Source of the DNA: an uncultured Collinsella sp.
GTDB lineage: Bacteria; Actinomycetota; Coriobacteriia; Coriobacteriales; Coriobacteriaceae
Reading direction: 5' to 3'
DNA: 64,000 nucleotides
Assembly (NCBI GenBank): GCA_958354105.1
Contig: CATWVA010000003.1
Span: 38,941-102,940 of the forward strand
The notes beneath the pieces are model-generated. The model was not told the DNA's origin. It saw only the letters and a program-made list of their open reading frames with translations, and did no database searches. Shown piece after piece: positions 8,162-17,466 of this stretch (position 1 is the stretch's first letter; each line of letters opens with the position of its first letter). Made by a program: the position numbers and the translations under genes.

Positions 8162-9769
8162 TTATCCGCACACACCGCATTTTGCACAGGCCGAAAGTGC
8201 GGCCGGAGCCTGCGCGATGCCGCCCTTTGCCGTCTCGCGCAGCGTGGCCGGCAACGCGTGGCCCACTGAGAGCATGACATGTGCCATCTGGTCAAACGGA
8301 ACCAGGCTCTTTATCCCGGCGAGGGCGAGCTGCGCCGAGCTAAAGGCCGCTGCCACGCCGATGGCGTTGCGGTTTTGGCAGGGCACCTCCACGAGGCCTC
8401 CTACGGGATCGCATACGAGTCCCAATAGGTTACTCAGCGCGATGGAACTGGCGTCGAGCGCCTGCTCGGGCGTGCCGCCGAGCATCTGCACCAGCGCGGC
8501 GGCAGCCATGGCGGCGGCGCTTCCAACCTCGGCCTGGCAGCCGCCCTCGGCGCCGGCGACGCAGGCGCTCGTGGTGAGGTTGAGGCCGATGGCGGCTGCG
8601 CAGTAGAGCGCGTCCATGACCTGCTCGTCGTCGAGCTGAAGGTGGTCAGCGAGCGCCAGCACGCAGCCGGGCACGACGCCTGCGGAGCCCGCCGTGGGGG
8701 CGGCGACGATCACGCCCATGGTGGCGGAGCGCTCAAGCACGGCCATCGCGCGGGCCACGGCGTCGGTTTGAACGGCGCCCATCAGGCTCGTGCTCAAATC
8801 GTTGCGGCCGGTGGCATCGACGAGTTTAGCCTCGCCGCCGATAAGCCCGCCGAGCGATCGCTGCGGATTAACGATGGGGGTCGTGGTCTCCTCGCGCATG
8901 ACGTCGAGCACGCGGCGCATGGCGGCGACGGTGTGCTCCTCACCGGTCAGACGCGCCTCGCGCACGGCCATAACGGCGCCGATATTCAGACCGAGTTCGG
9001 CGCACGCATCGAGCAGCTGCTCGCCGTCGTCGAAGATTTCCTTGGCCGAGACGCCGGGGGAGAGCGACGAGGCAGAACCAGGGAGCTCGATAAAGGTCGC
9101 GTAATCGACATTGTCGAGCTTGCGTAGCATGGGGATAACGGTGTCGTCGGGCGCGCCGTCGGTCTCAAAGACGGAGTAGGCCTGGCCGCCCACTTCGGTG
9201 CGGTAGGTGCGGCAGAAGGCGATGTTCACATGGGCGTAGGCGAGCAGGTTGGTGAGCGCGGCGAGCACGCCGGGGACGTCCTGGTGCGCCACGAAGAGCG
9301 TGGAATACATGCCCGAGATGTCGACGCCGACGCCGTTGATGCGGCTGATGCGCATCTTGCCGCCGCCGAGGCTCTCGCCGCGGACCTGCGCCGTGGAGCC
9401 CGTGTCGTCGACCATGTCGATGTCGACGGTGTTGGGGTGGATGGAGGCGTCGTCGCCCTTAATTTCAAAGTGATAGTCGAGGCCCCGTTCGCGTGCGAGG
9501 TCGAAGGCCTGCTTGATGTTCTCGTCATCGGTGTCGAGGCCCAGGATGCCCGCGACGAGCGCACGGTCGGTGCCGTGGCCGCGGTAGGTGTGGGCGAAGG
9601 AGTTCCACAGGCCAAAGGTGACTTTGGTGATGCGGCCTTCCAGCAGGCTGGCGGCAACTTGTGCGCAGCGCAGGGCGCCGGCGGTGTGCGATGAGCTGGG
9701 GCCGACCATGACGGGGCCCAAGATCTCGAATGCCGAGGTCGTAGCTAGTGTTTGCGGCTTGCCTGCCAT
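8162..9769 (-). CDS. sdaA: L-serine dehydratase, iron-sulfur dependent, single chain
   Basis: The 535-residue enzyme deaminates L-serine to pyruvate and ammonia with a [4Fe-4S] cluster. The beta domain is N-terminal (ILGPVMVGPSSSHTAGALR, then an ACT-like regulatory region) and the alpha domain follows. In the alpha domain, TSACVAGAEGGCQAEVG and CDPVGGLVEVPCQNRNA hold the conserved cysteines, with a further C-terminal cluster (CAKCGVCG). Many clostridia split these domains into two genes, whereas here they are fused. AGGAG lies five bases before the ATG at 9769. Confidence 0.94.
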   Translation of the reverse strand: MAGKPQTLATTSAFEILGPVMVGPSSSHTAGALRCAQVAASLLEGRITKVTFGLWNSFAHTYRGHGTDRALVAGILGLDTDDENIKQAFDLARERGLDYHFEIKGDDASIHPNTVDIDMVDDTGSTAQVRGESLGGGKMRISRINGVGVDISGMYSTLFVAHQDVPGVLAALTNLLAYAHVNIAFCRTYRTEVGGQAYSVFETDGAPDDTVIPMLRKLDNVDYATFIELPGSASSLSPGVSAKEIFDDGEQLLDACAELGLNIGAVMAVREARLTGEEHTVAAMRRVLDVMREETTTPIVNPQRSLGGLIGGEAKLVDATGRNDLSTSLMGAVQTDAVARAMAVLERSATMGVIVAAPTAGSAGVVPGCVLALADHLQLDDEQVMDALYCAAAIGLNLTTSACVAGAEGGCQAEVGSAAAMAAAALVQMLGGTPEQALDASSIALSNLLGLVCDPVGGLVEVPCQNRNAIGVAAAFSSAQLALAGIKSLVPFDQMAHVMLSVGHALPATLRETAKGGIAQAPAALSACAKCGVCG

Positions 9770-9792
9770 GGGTGCTCCTGTTCTATCCCGTC

Positions 9793-9913
9793 GTTCCGAG
9801 GGCTTTGGTATTTGGTCGCCTGCTCGGACAGTCCTGCTCGCGCGGAGGCCACATTAAGTGGCCTCCGGCTCGTGCGGAACTCGCGATCGACCAAATACCA
9901 AAGCCCTCGGAAC
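9793..9913. repeat. Long palindromic element upstream of sdaA
   Basis: Two perfectly complementary 26-base arms (9793-9818 and 9888-9913; left arm starts GTTCCGAGGGC) flank a second hairpin at 9842-9867 (GGAGGCCAC / GTGGCCTCC). The spacer 9770-10080 otherwise holds only the metK terminator. The arms differ in sequence from the other palindromes in the window. It could be a REP-like element or a structured leader of sdaA, since it would be transcribed from the opposite strand before the ATG. Confidence 0.75.
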
Positions 9914-10002
9914 TAAGGATACATGGTAGAGGCGCGTGTGTTGCAAAATTCATTAGCTAGGGACGCAGCGTAGACTCATATCGAAGCATCTTCACCACCG
10001 GA

Positions 10003-10044
10003 TTAATAAAAAAGAAGCACCGCTTGGGGGCGGTACTTCTTTTG
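10003..10044 (-). terminator. Rho-independent terminator of metK
   Basis: Reading the minus strand after the metK stop, a GAAGTACCGCC / GGCGGTGCTTC-type stem is followed by TTTTTTATT, a good intrinsic terminator. Confidence 0.85.
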
Positions 10045-10080
10045 AAAGCGCGTGCGTGTTGTGACCTTGGTGGTTCCCAA

Positions 10081-11361
<1,281 letters not shown>

Positions 11362-11383
11362 GATTGTCCTTTCAAAAACGTGT

Positions 11384-11410
11384 CCCGGCGACCGTTACCA
11401 TTCCGCCGGG
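11384..11410 (-). promoter_or_regulatory. Small leader hairpin before metK
   Basis: A 7-bp G+C-rich stem (CCCGGCG with CGCCGGG) with a 13-base loop lies about 22 bases upstream of the metK start. It may be an attenuator or merely structure; no riboswitch core was recognised. Confidence 0.35.
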
Positions 11411-11467
11411 CTCTCTATGCAAGGGCACATCATAGCGCGTAAATCAAACATTCACACCCTTTCCGCA

Positions 11468-11564
11468 CCTACTCATTGGGGACAGACTTAAATGATCAGC
11501 CTTACCTAAACGCCGACAGGTTGCCCAAAGACTGATCAATTTAAGTCTGTCCCCAATGAGTAGG
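11468..11564. repeat. Palindromic element between metK and gltX
   Basis: The arms 11468-11499 and 11532-11564 are reverse complements apart from a single-base bulge; the left arm begins CCTACTCATTGGGGACAGAC. A spacer of 32 bases separates them. The element lies between divergent genes, so it should be part of at least one leader or promoter region. It is unrelated in sequence to the other palindromes here. Confidence 0.85.
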
Positions 11565-11645
11565 TCGGTGCCCTTTGTGCGGAGGTTGCTTTGATGCTTT
11601 ATACTAATGCGGTTAGACATCCATCCTGTAATCGAGGAGATTTCC

Positions 11646-13121
11646 ATGGCATCAGACGTTCGCGTCCGCTTTGCACCCTCACCGACGGGCAAGCTGCACA
11701 TCGGCGGCGCCCGCACCGCTATCTATAACTGGGCTTTCGCCCGCGCAAACGGCGGCACGTTCATCCTGCGCATCGATGACACCGACCCCACCCGCTCTAC
11801 CGACGAGAACACGCAAATCATCCTGCGCGCCATGCGTTGGCTGGGCCTTGACTGGGACGAGGGCCCCGAGGTTGGCGGCGACTTTGGCCCCTACGCCCAG
11901 ACCGAGCGTCTGGACCTGTACAAGCAGGCCGCCCAGAAGCTTTGGGACGAGGGTAAGGCCTATCCCTGCTTCTGCACCAAGGAGCAGCTCGACGCCGATC
12001 GTAAGGCCGCGCAGGAGCGCAAGGACCCCTTCCAGGGCTATCAGCGCCGTTGCCGCGATCTTGATCCCGAGGAGGCCCGCCGCCGCATCGAGGCCGGCGA
12101 GTCCTACGTCCTGCGTATTAAGGTGCCCGAGGACCGCGGAGACGTCGTCATCCACGACGCCGTCCACGGCGAGGTGACCTTCGACGCCAAAGAGCTCGAC
12201 GACTTTGTCATCTTCCGCTCCGACGGCACGCCCACGTACAACTTCGCGACCGTCGTCGACGACGCTATGATGAAGATCACCCACGTTATCCGCGGCGACG
12301 ACCACCTGTCCAACACCCCGCGTCAGGTCATGGTCTACGAGGCCCTCGGCGCGCCCGTGCCCACGTTCGCCCACATCTCCATGATCCTGGGCGCCGACGG
12401 CAAGAAGCTCTCCAAGCGCCACGGCGCCACCTCGGTGGAGGAGTACCGCGACGCCGGTTACCTGTCCGACGCCTTCGTCAACTACCTGGCGCTGCTCGGC
12501 TGGTCGCTCGACGGCGAGACCACGATCATCCCGCGCGACGTCCTGGCCAGCAAGTTCTCGCTCGACCGCATCTCCAAGAACCCGGCGACCTTCGACCCCA
12601 AGAAGCTTGACTGGGTCAATGCCGAGTACATCAACGGCATGTCCGATGCTCAGTTTGCCGATGAGATCATGGTCCCTGAGCTGCACGAGGCGGGTCTCAT
12701 CGAGGGTAATGTCGAGTACGGCGAGGATTGGATCGATGCGCTTGCCGCCATCGTCAAGCCGCGCACCAAGATGCCGGCCGACGCTGTGACCGTCGCCGCT
12801 CCCATCTTCGCTACGGCCGAGACGCTCGAGTATGACGAGAAATCCGTCAACAAGGGCCTGGCCAAGGAAGGCATGGGTGCCATTCTGGACGCCTCCAAGG
12901 CCGCGCTCGAGGGTGTTACCGAGTGGACAGCCGCGAACATCGACGACGCGCTTGAGCCGCTGCCCGAGCAGATGGACCTCAAGAAGCGCGTGGTGTTCCA
13001 GGCCGTGCGCGTCGCCGTTTGCGGCAACATGGTGAGCCCTCCGCTGGGCGAGACCATGGCGCTCGTCGGCCGCGACGACTGCTTGGCGCGCATCGACCGC
13101 GCCCGCACGATGGCGCTGTAA
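11646..13121 (+). CDS. gltX: Glutamyl-tRNA synthetase
   Basis: The 491-residue class-I synthetase charges tRNA-Glu, and possibly tRNA-Gln for later amidation. The HIGH-type motif is in FAPSPTGKLHIGGARTA and the KMSKS-type motif is GKKLSKRHGA. Upstream in-frame codons exist from 11607, but the ATG at 11646 follows GAGGAGA at good spacing and begins the conserved N-terminus (MASDVRVRFAPSP). A TATACT box at 11600-11605 may be its -10 element, though no convincing -35 was seen. A terminator follows. Confidence 0.97.
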   Translation: MASDVRVRFAPSPTGKLHIGGARTAIYNWAFARANGGTFILRIDDTDPTRSTDENTQIILRAMRWLGLDWDEGPEVGGDFGPYAQTERLDLYKQAAQKLWDEGKAYPCFCTKEQLDADRKAAQERKDPFQGYQRRCRDLDPEEARRRIEAGESYVLRIKVPEDRGDVVIHDAVHGEVTFDAKELDDFVIFRSDGTPTYNFATVVDDAMMKITHVIRGDDHLSNTPRQVMVYEALGAPVPTFAHISMILGADGKKLSKRHGATSVEEYRDAGYLSDAFVNYLALLGWSLDGETTIIPRDVLASKFSLDRISKNPATFDPKKLDWVNAEYINGMSDAQFADEIMVPELHEAGLIEGNVEYGEDWIDALAAIVKPRTKMPADAVTVAAPIFATAETLEYDEKSVNKGLAKEGMGAILDASKAALEGVTEWTAANIDDALEPLPEQMDLKKRVVFQAVRVAVCGNMVSPPLGETMALVGRDDCLARIDRARTMAL

Positions 13122-13144
13122 TCGCTGCGCAAACGTATGTATCC

Positions 13145-13177
13145 GAGCCCCGTTCACCCGAGCGGGGCTCTTGTTTC
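13145..13177 (+). terminator. Terminator after gltX
   Basis: A GAGCCCCG / CGGGGCTC stem is followed by TTGTTT, 24 bases after the gltX stop and just before the ribosome site of priA. Confidence 0.8.
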
Positions 13178-13209
13178 TGTAGACGTATAGGATAGGAGGT
13201 GCTGGGGCC

Positions 13210-15663
13210 ATGGCCGAGCAACTTTCGCTGTTTGGTTCGCCGGAACCGGAGGAAGCTCCGAAGTCCGTGACTCCTGCCGCCGCCCCGGCGCAGCCCGAGC
13301 CCGTACCCGAACCCGTCGTCGCCTATGCGAGCGTAGTCCTCGACATCCCGACGCGTGCGCTGTCCGAGCCATTCGCCTACGGCATCCCAGGGTCCCTTGC
13401 TAACGAGGCGCAGGTCGGATCCACGGTCCTAGTCCACTTTGGCAACCGTGCGGCCGCGGGCTACATCGTCGACATCGCGCCCGAGCTGGCCGACCTGCAA
13501 GGTAATGAAGCTCTCGACCCCGCGCGTATTAAAGCCATCGAGGCTATCCTCAGCAAACCGCTCTTTACCGCCGAAGCCGCCCGTATCGCACGTTGGATGA
13601 GCCGCGAATATGTCGCGACGCTTTCAGAGTGCCTGCGCCTGTTTTTGCCCCCGGGCGGCAGCCCGCGTGTGGTCAAGGGTGACGACGGCGTGTGGACGGT
13701 TGAGCGCCCCGCCGTCAAGCCTATCCAAAACCGCTGGGTTATGCTCACGCCCGAGGGTTTCGACTATACGCCGCCCAAGACTGCTGTCCGCCAGCGTCAG
13801 CTCATCGAGGCGCTCCAGTGCGGGCCGGTCACGACGCGCGACCTCAACCTGCTCTATAACAGCATGTCGGCGACTATCAAGGCGCTCGAAAAGCGCGGCG
13901 TCGTGGTGGTGGAGGAGCGCCGTGCGTGGCGTGGCTGCAGCGAGCAGACCACGCTGTCCTCGGCAAGCGGCAAGGCGCCGGTCTCGCTTACCAACGGCCA
14001 GCAGCAGGCACTCGCGCAGATAGAGCGCGCCCGTCTTGACGCCCACGGAGACGTGGTTCTGGTCGACGGTGTCACCGGCTCCGGCAAAACCGAGGTCTAC
14101 CTCTCTGCTATCGAGCGCGTGCTCGCGGCCGGCCGCTCGGCGTGCGTGCTTGTGCCCGAGATCTCGCTGACGGCCCAAACCGTCGGCCGCTTCCGCTCGC
14201 GCTTCGGTGAGACGGTCGCGGTCTTCCATTCGCGCCTTTCGGCCGGCGAGCGCCTGGACCAGTGGGACATGGTTGCCAGTGGTGCCGCCCGCGTTGTCGT
14301 CGGCGCGCGTTCGGCGCTCTTTTGCCCGCTCAGCGACCTGGGTCTCATCATCATCGACGAGGAGCACGAGACCAGCTACAAGCAGGGCTCCAGTCCGCGC
14401 TACCACGCGCGCGAGGTGGCGGCCGAGATGGCGCGGCGCTACCGCTGCCCGCTCGTGTTGGGCTCCGCCACGCCTTCTGCTGAGGCCCTCGACCGCTGCC
14501 GCCGTGGCACGTATAACGGTGCCGCCTGGACGCGCGTCGAGATGCCCGAGCGCCCGGGAAACGCCGTGCTGCCGACAGTCCGCATTGCCGACCTGCGCCG
14601 CGAGTTCTCGCACGGCAGCCGCTCCATGTTCTCAAAACCGCTGATGGAAGGCCTGGAGCGTGTGGTCGAGCGCCGTGAAAAAGCCGTGCTGTTGCACAAC
14701 CGCCGTGGCTTTGCGCCATTCCTCATGTGCCGCGAGTGTGGCTGCGTCCCCACCTGCAACCACTGCTCCACCGCGCTTACGTATCACGAGCGCACGCACA
14801 CGCTGCAGTGTCACACCTGCGGTTCGTCTTGGCGCGTGCAGCCGTATCCCGCACCCACGAGCCGTTGCCCCAAATGTGGCAGTCGCTACCTGGCAAAAAT
14901 GGGTCTGGGCACGCAGCAGATCGAGGACGCACTGCACCAGATGCTTCCTGAGGACGTCGCCATCATTCGTATGGATGCCGATTCCACGCGTGGCAAGGAT
15001 GCGCACAAAAAGCTGCTCGAGCAGTTCGATGCCGCCGATTGCGCGGTGCTGCTGGGCACCCAAATGATCGCAAAGGGCCTCGACTTTCCCGAGGTCACGC
15101 TCGTGGGCGTGGTCAATGCCGACTTCGCCCTCAAGCTGCCGGACTTCCGCGCAGGAGAGCGCGCCTACGACTTGCTTGAGCAGGTTGCGGGCCGCGCCGG
15201 TCGCGGCGATCGTCCCGGCGAGGTGATCATCCAGACCTACTTGCCCGAGGATCCGGTCATTCGCGCCGTCGCCGAGCACGACCGCTCGATCTTTACCGAC
15301 TACGACCTGGACCAGCGCCGCGACGCCCTGTATCCGCCGTTTGTTCGCTTGGTCAACATTTTGGTGTGGTCGGCGAACCGAGACAACGCGCAGGACTACA
15401 TCGGCCACATTGCAAAGCTGCTTAAGCGCCGTTGGCATGCCGCCGCGCCCGACTTTTTGCGGGCGGGCAGCGCGGTGCCGCAGGTGCTGGGCCCAGCTTC
15501 GTGTGTAATCGAGAGAGCCAAGGACCGTTACCGCTTCCATCTGCTTGTGAAGTCGCCCGTGGGGTACCATGTCTCAGATGATATCGACGCCTGCCTCAAA
15601 GAGGTAGGCTCCGTGCGCGGCGTGAGCGTGAGCGTTGACGTCGACGCCTATGATTTGATGTAA
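13210..15663 (+). CDS. priA: Primosomal protein N' (replication restart helicase)
   Basis: This 817-residue superfamily-2 helicase reloads the replisome at stalled forks. The first 45 or so residues are Pro/Ala-rich and variable; the 3'-DNA-binding domain follows. Walker A is GVTGSGKTEVY (about residue 286) and the DEAH-type box is IIIDEEHETSYKQ (about 382). Zinc ligands come as CRECGCVPTCNHC and CHTCG/RCPKCGSRY (about 507-557), and the motif LLGTQMIAKGLDFPEV is diagnostic of PriA. AGGAGGT precedes the ATG. It is followed after 18 bases by def, a common arrangement with fmt and rsmB. Confidence 0.96.
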   Translation: MAEQLSLFGSPEPEEAPKSVTPAAAPAQPEPVPEPVVAYASVVLDIPTRALSEPFAYGIPGSLANEAQVGSTVLVHFGNRAAAGYIVDIAPELADLQGNEALDPARIKAIEAILSKPLFTAEAARIARWMSREYVATLSECLRLFLPPGGSPRVVKGDDGVWTVERPAVKPIQNRWVMLTPEGFDYTPPKTAVRQRQLIEALQCGPVTTRDLNLLYNSMSATIKALEKRGVVVVEERRAWRGCSEQTTLSSASGKAPVSLTNGQQQALAQIERARLDAHGDVVLVDGVTGSGKTEVYLSAIERVLAAGRSACVLVPEISLTAQTVGRFRSRFGETVAVFHSRLSAGERLDQWDMVASGAARVVVGARSALFCPLSDLGLIIIDEEHETSYKQGSSPRYHAREVAAEMARRYRCPLVLGSATPSAEALDRCRRGTYNGAAWTRVEMPERPGNAVLPTVRIADLRREFSHGSRSMFSKPLMEGLERVVERREKAVLLHNRRGFAPFLMCRECGCVPTCNHCSTALTYHERTHTLQCHTCGSSWRVQPYPAPTSRCPKCGSRYLAKMGLGTQQIEDALHQMLPEDVAIIRMDADSTRGKDAHKKLLEQFDAADCAVLLGTQMIAKGLDFPEVTLVGVVNADFALKLPDFRAGERAYDLLEQVAGRAGRGDRPGEVIIQTYLPEDPVIRAVAEHDRSIFTDYDLDQRRDALYPPFVRLVNILVWSANRDNAQDYIGHIAKLLKRRWHAAAPDFLRAGSAVPQVLGPASCVIERAKDRYRFHLLVKSPVGYHVSDDIDACLKEVGSVRGVSVSVDVDAYDLM

Positions 15664-15681
15664 CAACCCGAAAGGATGGCC

Positions 15682-16218
15682 ATGGAAGCCAACGGAATCG
15701 TACTGTCGCCCGACCCTCGTCTGCGCCAGGAGTGCGCCGTCATCGAGGAGATCACCCCGGCGATCGAGGCGCTTGCCGAGAAGATGAAGAAGATGATGTT
15801 CGAGAACGGCGGTTGCGGCCTGGCTGCCCCGCAGATCGGTGAGCTCATTCAGCTCGTCACCATCGACTGCGACTACAGCGACAAGAGCGACTACGACCCG
15901 TACGTGCTCATTAACCCTGTGATCGTGGAGCAGAGCGACCATCTGGTGCCGTTTAGCGAGGGCTGCCTGTCCATCCCTGGCATTAGCTGCGAGATCGAGC
16001 GTCCCGACCATGTCGTCGTCGAGGCGTACGACCTGGACGCCAACCTGATTCGCTACGAGGCCTCGGGCGATCTGTTCTGCGTGTGCCTGCAGCACGAGAT
16101 CGATCACCTGCACGGCAACACCATGTTTGAGCGACTGAAGCCCATGCAGAGGCTCAAGGCAGTCAAGGAGTACCAGGACGCCCTGGCCCGCGGCGCTCGA
16201 CCGGGCGAGACGGAGTAG
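15682..16218 (+). CDS. def: Peptide deformylase
   Basis: The 178-residue metalloenzyme removes the formyl group from nascent proteins. All three motifs are present: GCGLAAPQIG, EGCLSIPG (metal cysteine) and QHEIDHLHG (metal histidines and catalytic glutamate). An ATG two codons upstream (15676) lies right on the AAAGG ribosome site, so 15682 is preferred. It sits in the standard priA-def-fmt-rsmB order but is separated from fmt by a long palindrome. Confidence 0.95.
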   Translation: MEANGIVLSPDPRLRQECAVIEEITPAIEALAEKMKKMMFENGGCGLAAPQIGELIQLVTIDCDYSDKSDYDPYVLINPVIVEQSDHLVPFSEGCLSIPGISCEIERPDHVVVEAYDLDANLIRYEASGDLFCVCLQHEIDHLHGNTMFERLKPMQRLKAVKEYQDALARGARPGETE

Positions 16219-16226
16219 GTCCCACC

Positions 16227-16328
16227 GTCCCCGGTGCTGAGCGCCCACATATCATCCCGTGCTCAAACATTCTCGCTTTGCTGCAAAACTGCGCGCGGGA
16301 CGATATGTGGGCGCTCAGCACCGGGGAC
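16227..16328. repeat. Palindromic element between def and fmt
   Basis: Arms 16227-16259 and 16296-16328 pair over 32 of 33 positions (left arm starts GTCCCCGGTGCTGAGCGCCC), with a 36-base spacer. No T-run follows, so it is not an obvious intrinsic terminator. The rest of the 327-base spacer (16329-16545) holds no feature recognised beyond the fmt ribosome site. Confidence 0.85.
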
Positions 16329-16545
16329 TGCGTTGTTCTGGCTCGGTTCGCCCGGGTGCCGTCGGGCTAGGGATGGGCGTCTTTGCCGATAATTGCTTTG
16401 CTGAAAGAGCTGCTTTTATTGCGGCTCTTTCTTTGGTTTTGGGTATATTTGTTCTTGTTGAATTGTTATTGCGGATGGGCTGGGTACTTGGCTTTCCGCT
16501 GTTATTTGTAGCCGTCTCGGCTTTGGTTGAGAGGAGACGATCTTT

Positions 16546-17466
16546 ATGCGTATTGTGTTTATGGGTACGCCCGATTTTGCGGTGCCTTCGCTGACTTCGC
16601 TTGTTGAGGCTGGGAACGAAATTGCGCTCGTAATTACTCGTCCCGATGCTGTTCGCGGGCGTGGTAAGAAGCTGGAGCCGTCTCCTGTTAAGGCTAAGGC
16701 GCTTGAGCTTGGGTTGCCGGTTATTGAGGCTAATCGTATGACGGCCGAGGTTGTTGAGGCGCTCCAAGCTGCGCAAGCCGATATTTTCTGTGTGGCTGCT
16801 TATGGCTGCATTTTGCCCGATGAGGTGCTGCATATGGCGCCGCTTGGTATTGTGAATGTTCATGCGTCCTTGCTGCCTCGTTGGCGTGGGGCTGCTCCTA
16901 TTCAGCGTGCGATTCTCGCTGGTGATGAGATTGCTGGCGTTTCTATTATGCGTATTGGACATGGCGTGGATGCCGGCGCTTATTGTGCTCAGGCTTCCAC
17001 GTCGGTTGCCGGTAAGCATGCTGAGGCGCTGACCATGGAGCTTGGTGAGCTTGGCGGCAAACTGCTTGCCGATACGCTTCCTTCTCTTGCCGATGGCACC
17101 GCCGTGTGGACTGAACAGGATGAGGAGCTCGTTACCCATGCTGCCAAGATTTCCAAGCTGGAGATGCGTCTGGATCCGCAGATGGCTGCGCTCGATTGCG
17201 TGCGTCATGTGCTGGCCTCTTCCGATACCGCGCCTGCTCGTTGCGTGATTGCCGGTAAGACCGTGCGTGTGCTCGATGCTGTGGCGGCTGACGTGTCGCT
17301 TGGCGAGGGTCAGGTTCTCGTTCAGGCTAAGCGTGTTTACCTTGGCCTTTCCGATGGCTCGGTTGAGTTGCTCGAGGTTAAGCCTGATGGCAAGCGTGCT
17401 ATGGCCGCTTCTGCTTGGGCTGCTGGCCTGCAGGGTGCCGATCTTTCGTGGGGTGTTTTGTCATGA
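16546..17466 (+). CDS. fmt: Methionyl-tRNA formyltransferase
   Basis: The 306-residue enzyme formylates Met-tRNAi using 10-formyltetrahydrofolate. N-terminal MRIVFMGTPDFAVPSL and NVHASLLPRWRGAAPIQRAI (catalytic region) identify it, and the C-terminal OB-like domain is present. GAGGAGA lies upstream of the ATG. Codon choice is unusual: T-ending codons (GCT, GGT, CGT, CTT) dominate in contrast with the C/G-ending codons of def and rsmB on either side. The TGA overlaps the rsmB ATG. Confidence 0.96.
   Translation: MRIVFMGTPDFAVPSLTSLVEAGNEIALVITRPDAVRGRGKKLEPSPVKAKALELGLPVIEANRMTAEVVEALQAAQADIFCVAAYGCILPDEVLHMAPLGIVNVHASLLPRWRGAAPIQRAILAGDEIAGVSIMRIGHGVDAGAYCAQASTSVAGKHAEALTMELGELGGKLLADTLPSLADGTAVWTEQDEELVTHAAKISKLEMRLDPQMAALDCVRHVLASSDTAPARCVIAGKTVRVLDAVAADVSLGEGQVLVQAKRVYLGLSDGSVELLEVKPDGKRAMAASAWAAGLQGADLSWGVLS

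Noticed and set aside
11362..11467. SAM riboswitch before metK
   Set aside because: Only a single small hairpin is visible; no recognisable SAM-I or SAM-II core.
11679..13211. A 510-codon open frame opposite gltX
   Set aside because: High G+C makes long antisense frames common; gltX on the plus strand has all motifs and a good start.
16259..16594. A hydrophobic 111-codon frame before fmt
   Set aside because: It starts inside the palindrome, overlaps the fmt start in another frame and has no ribosome site or family resemblance.
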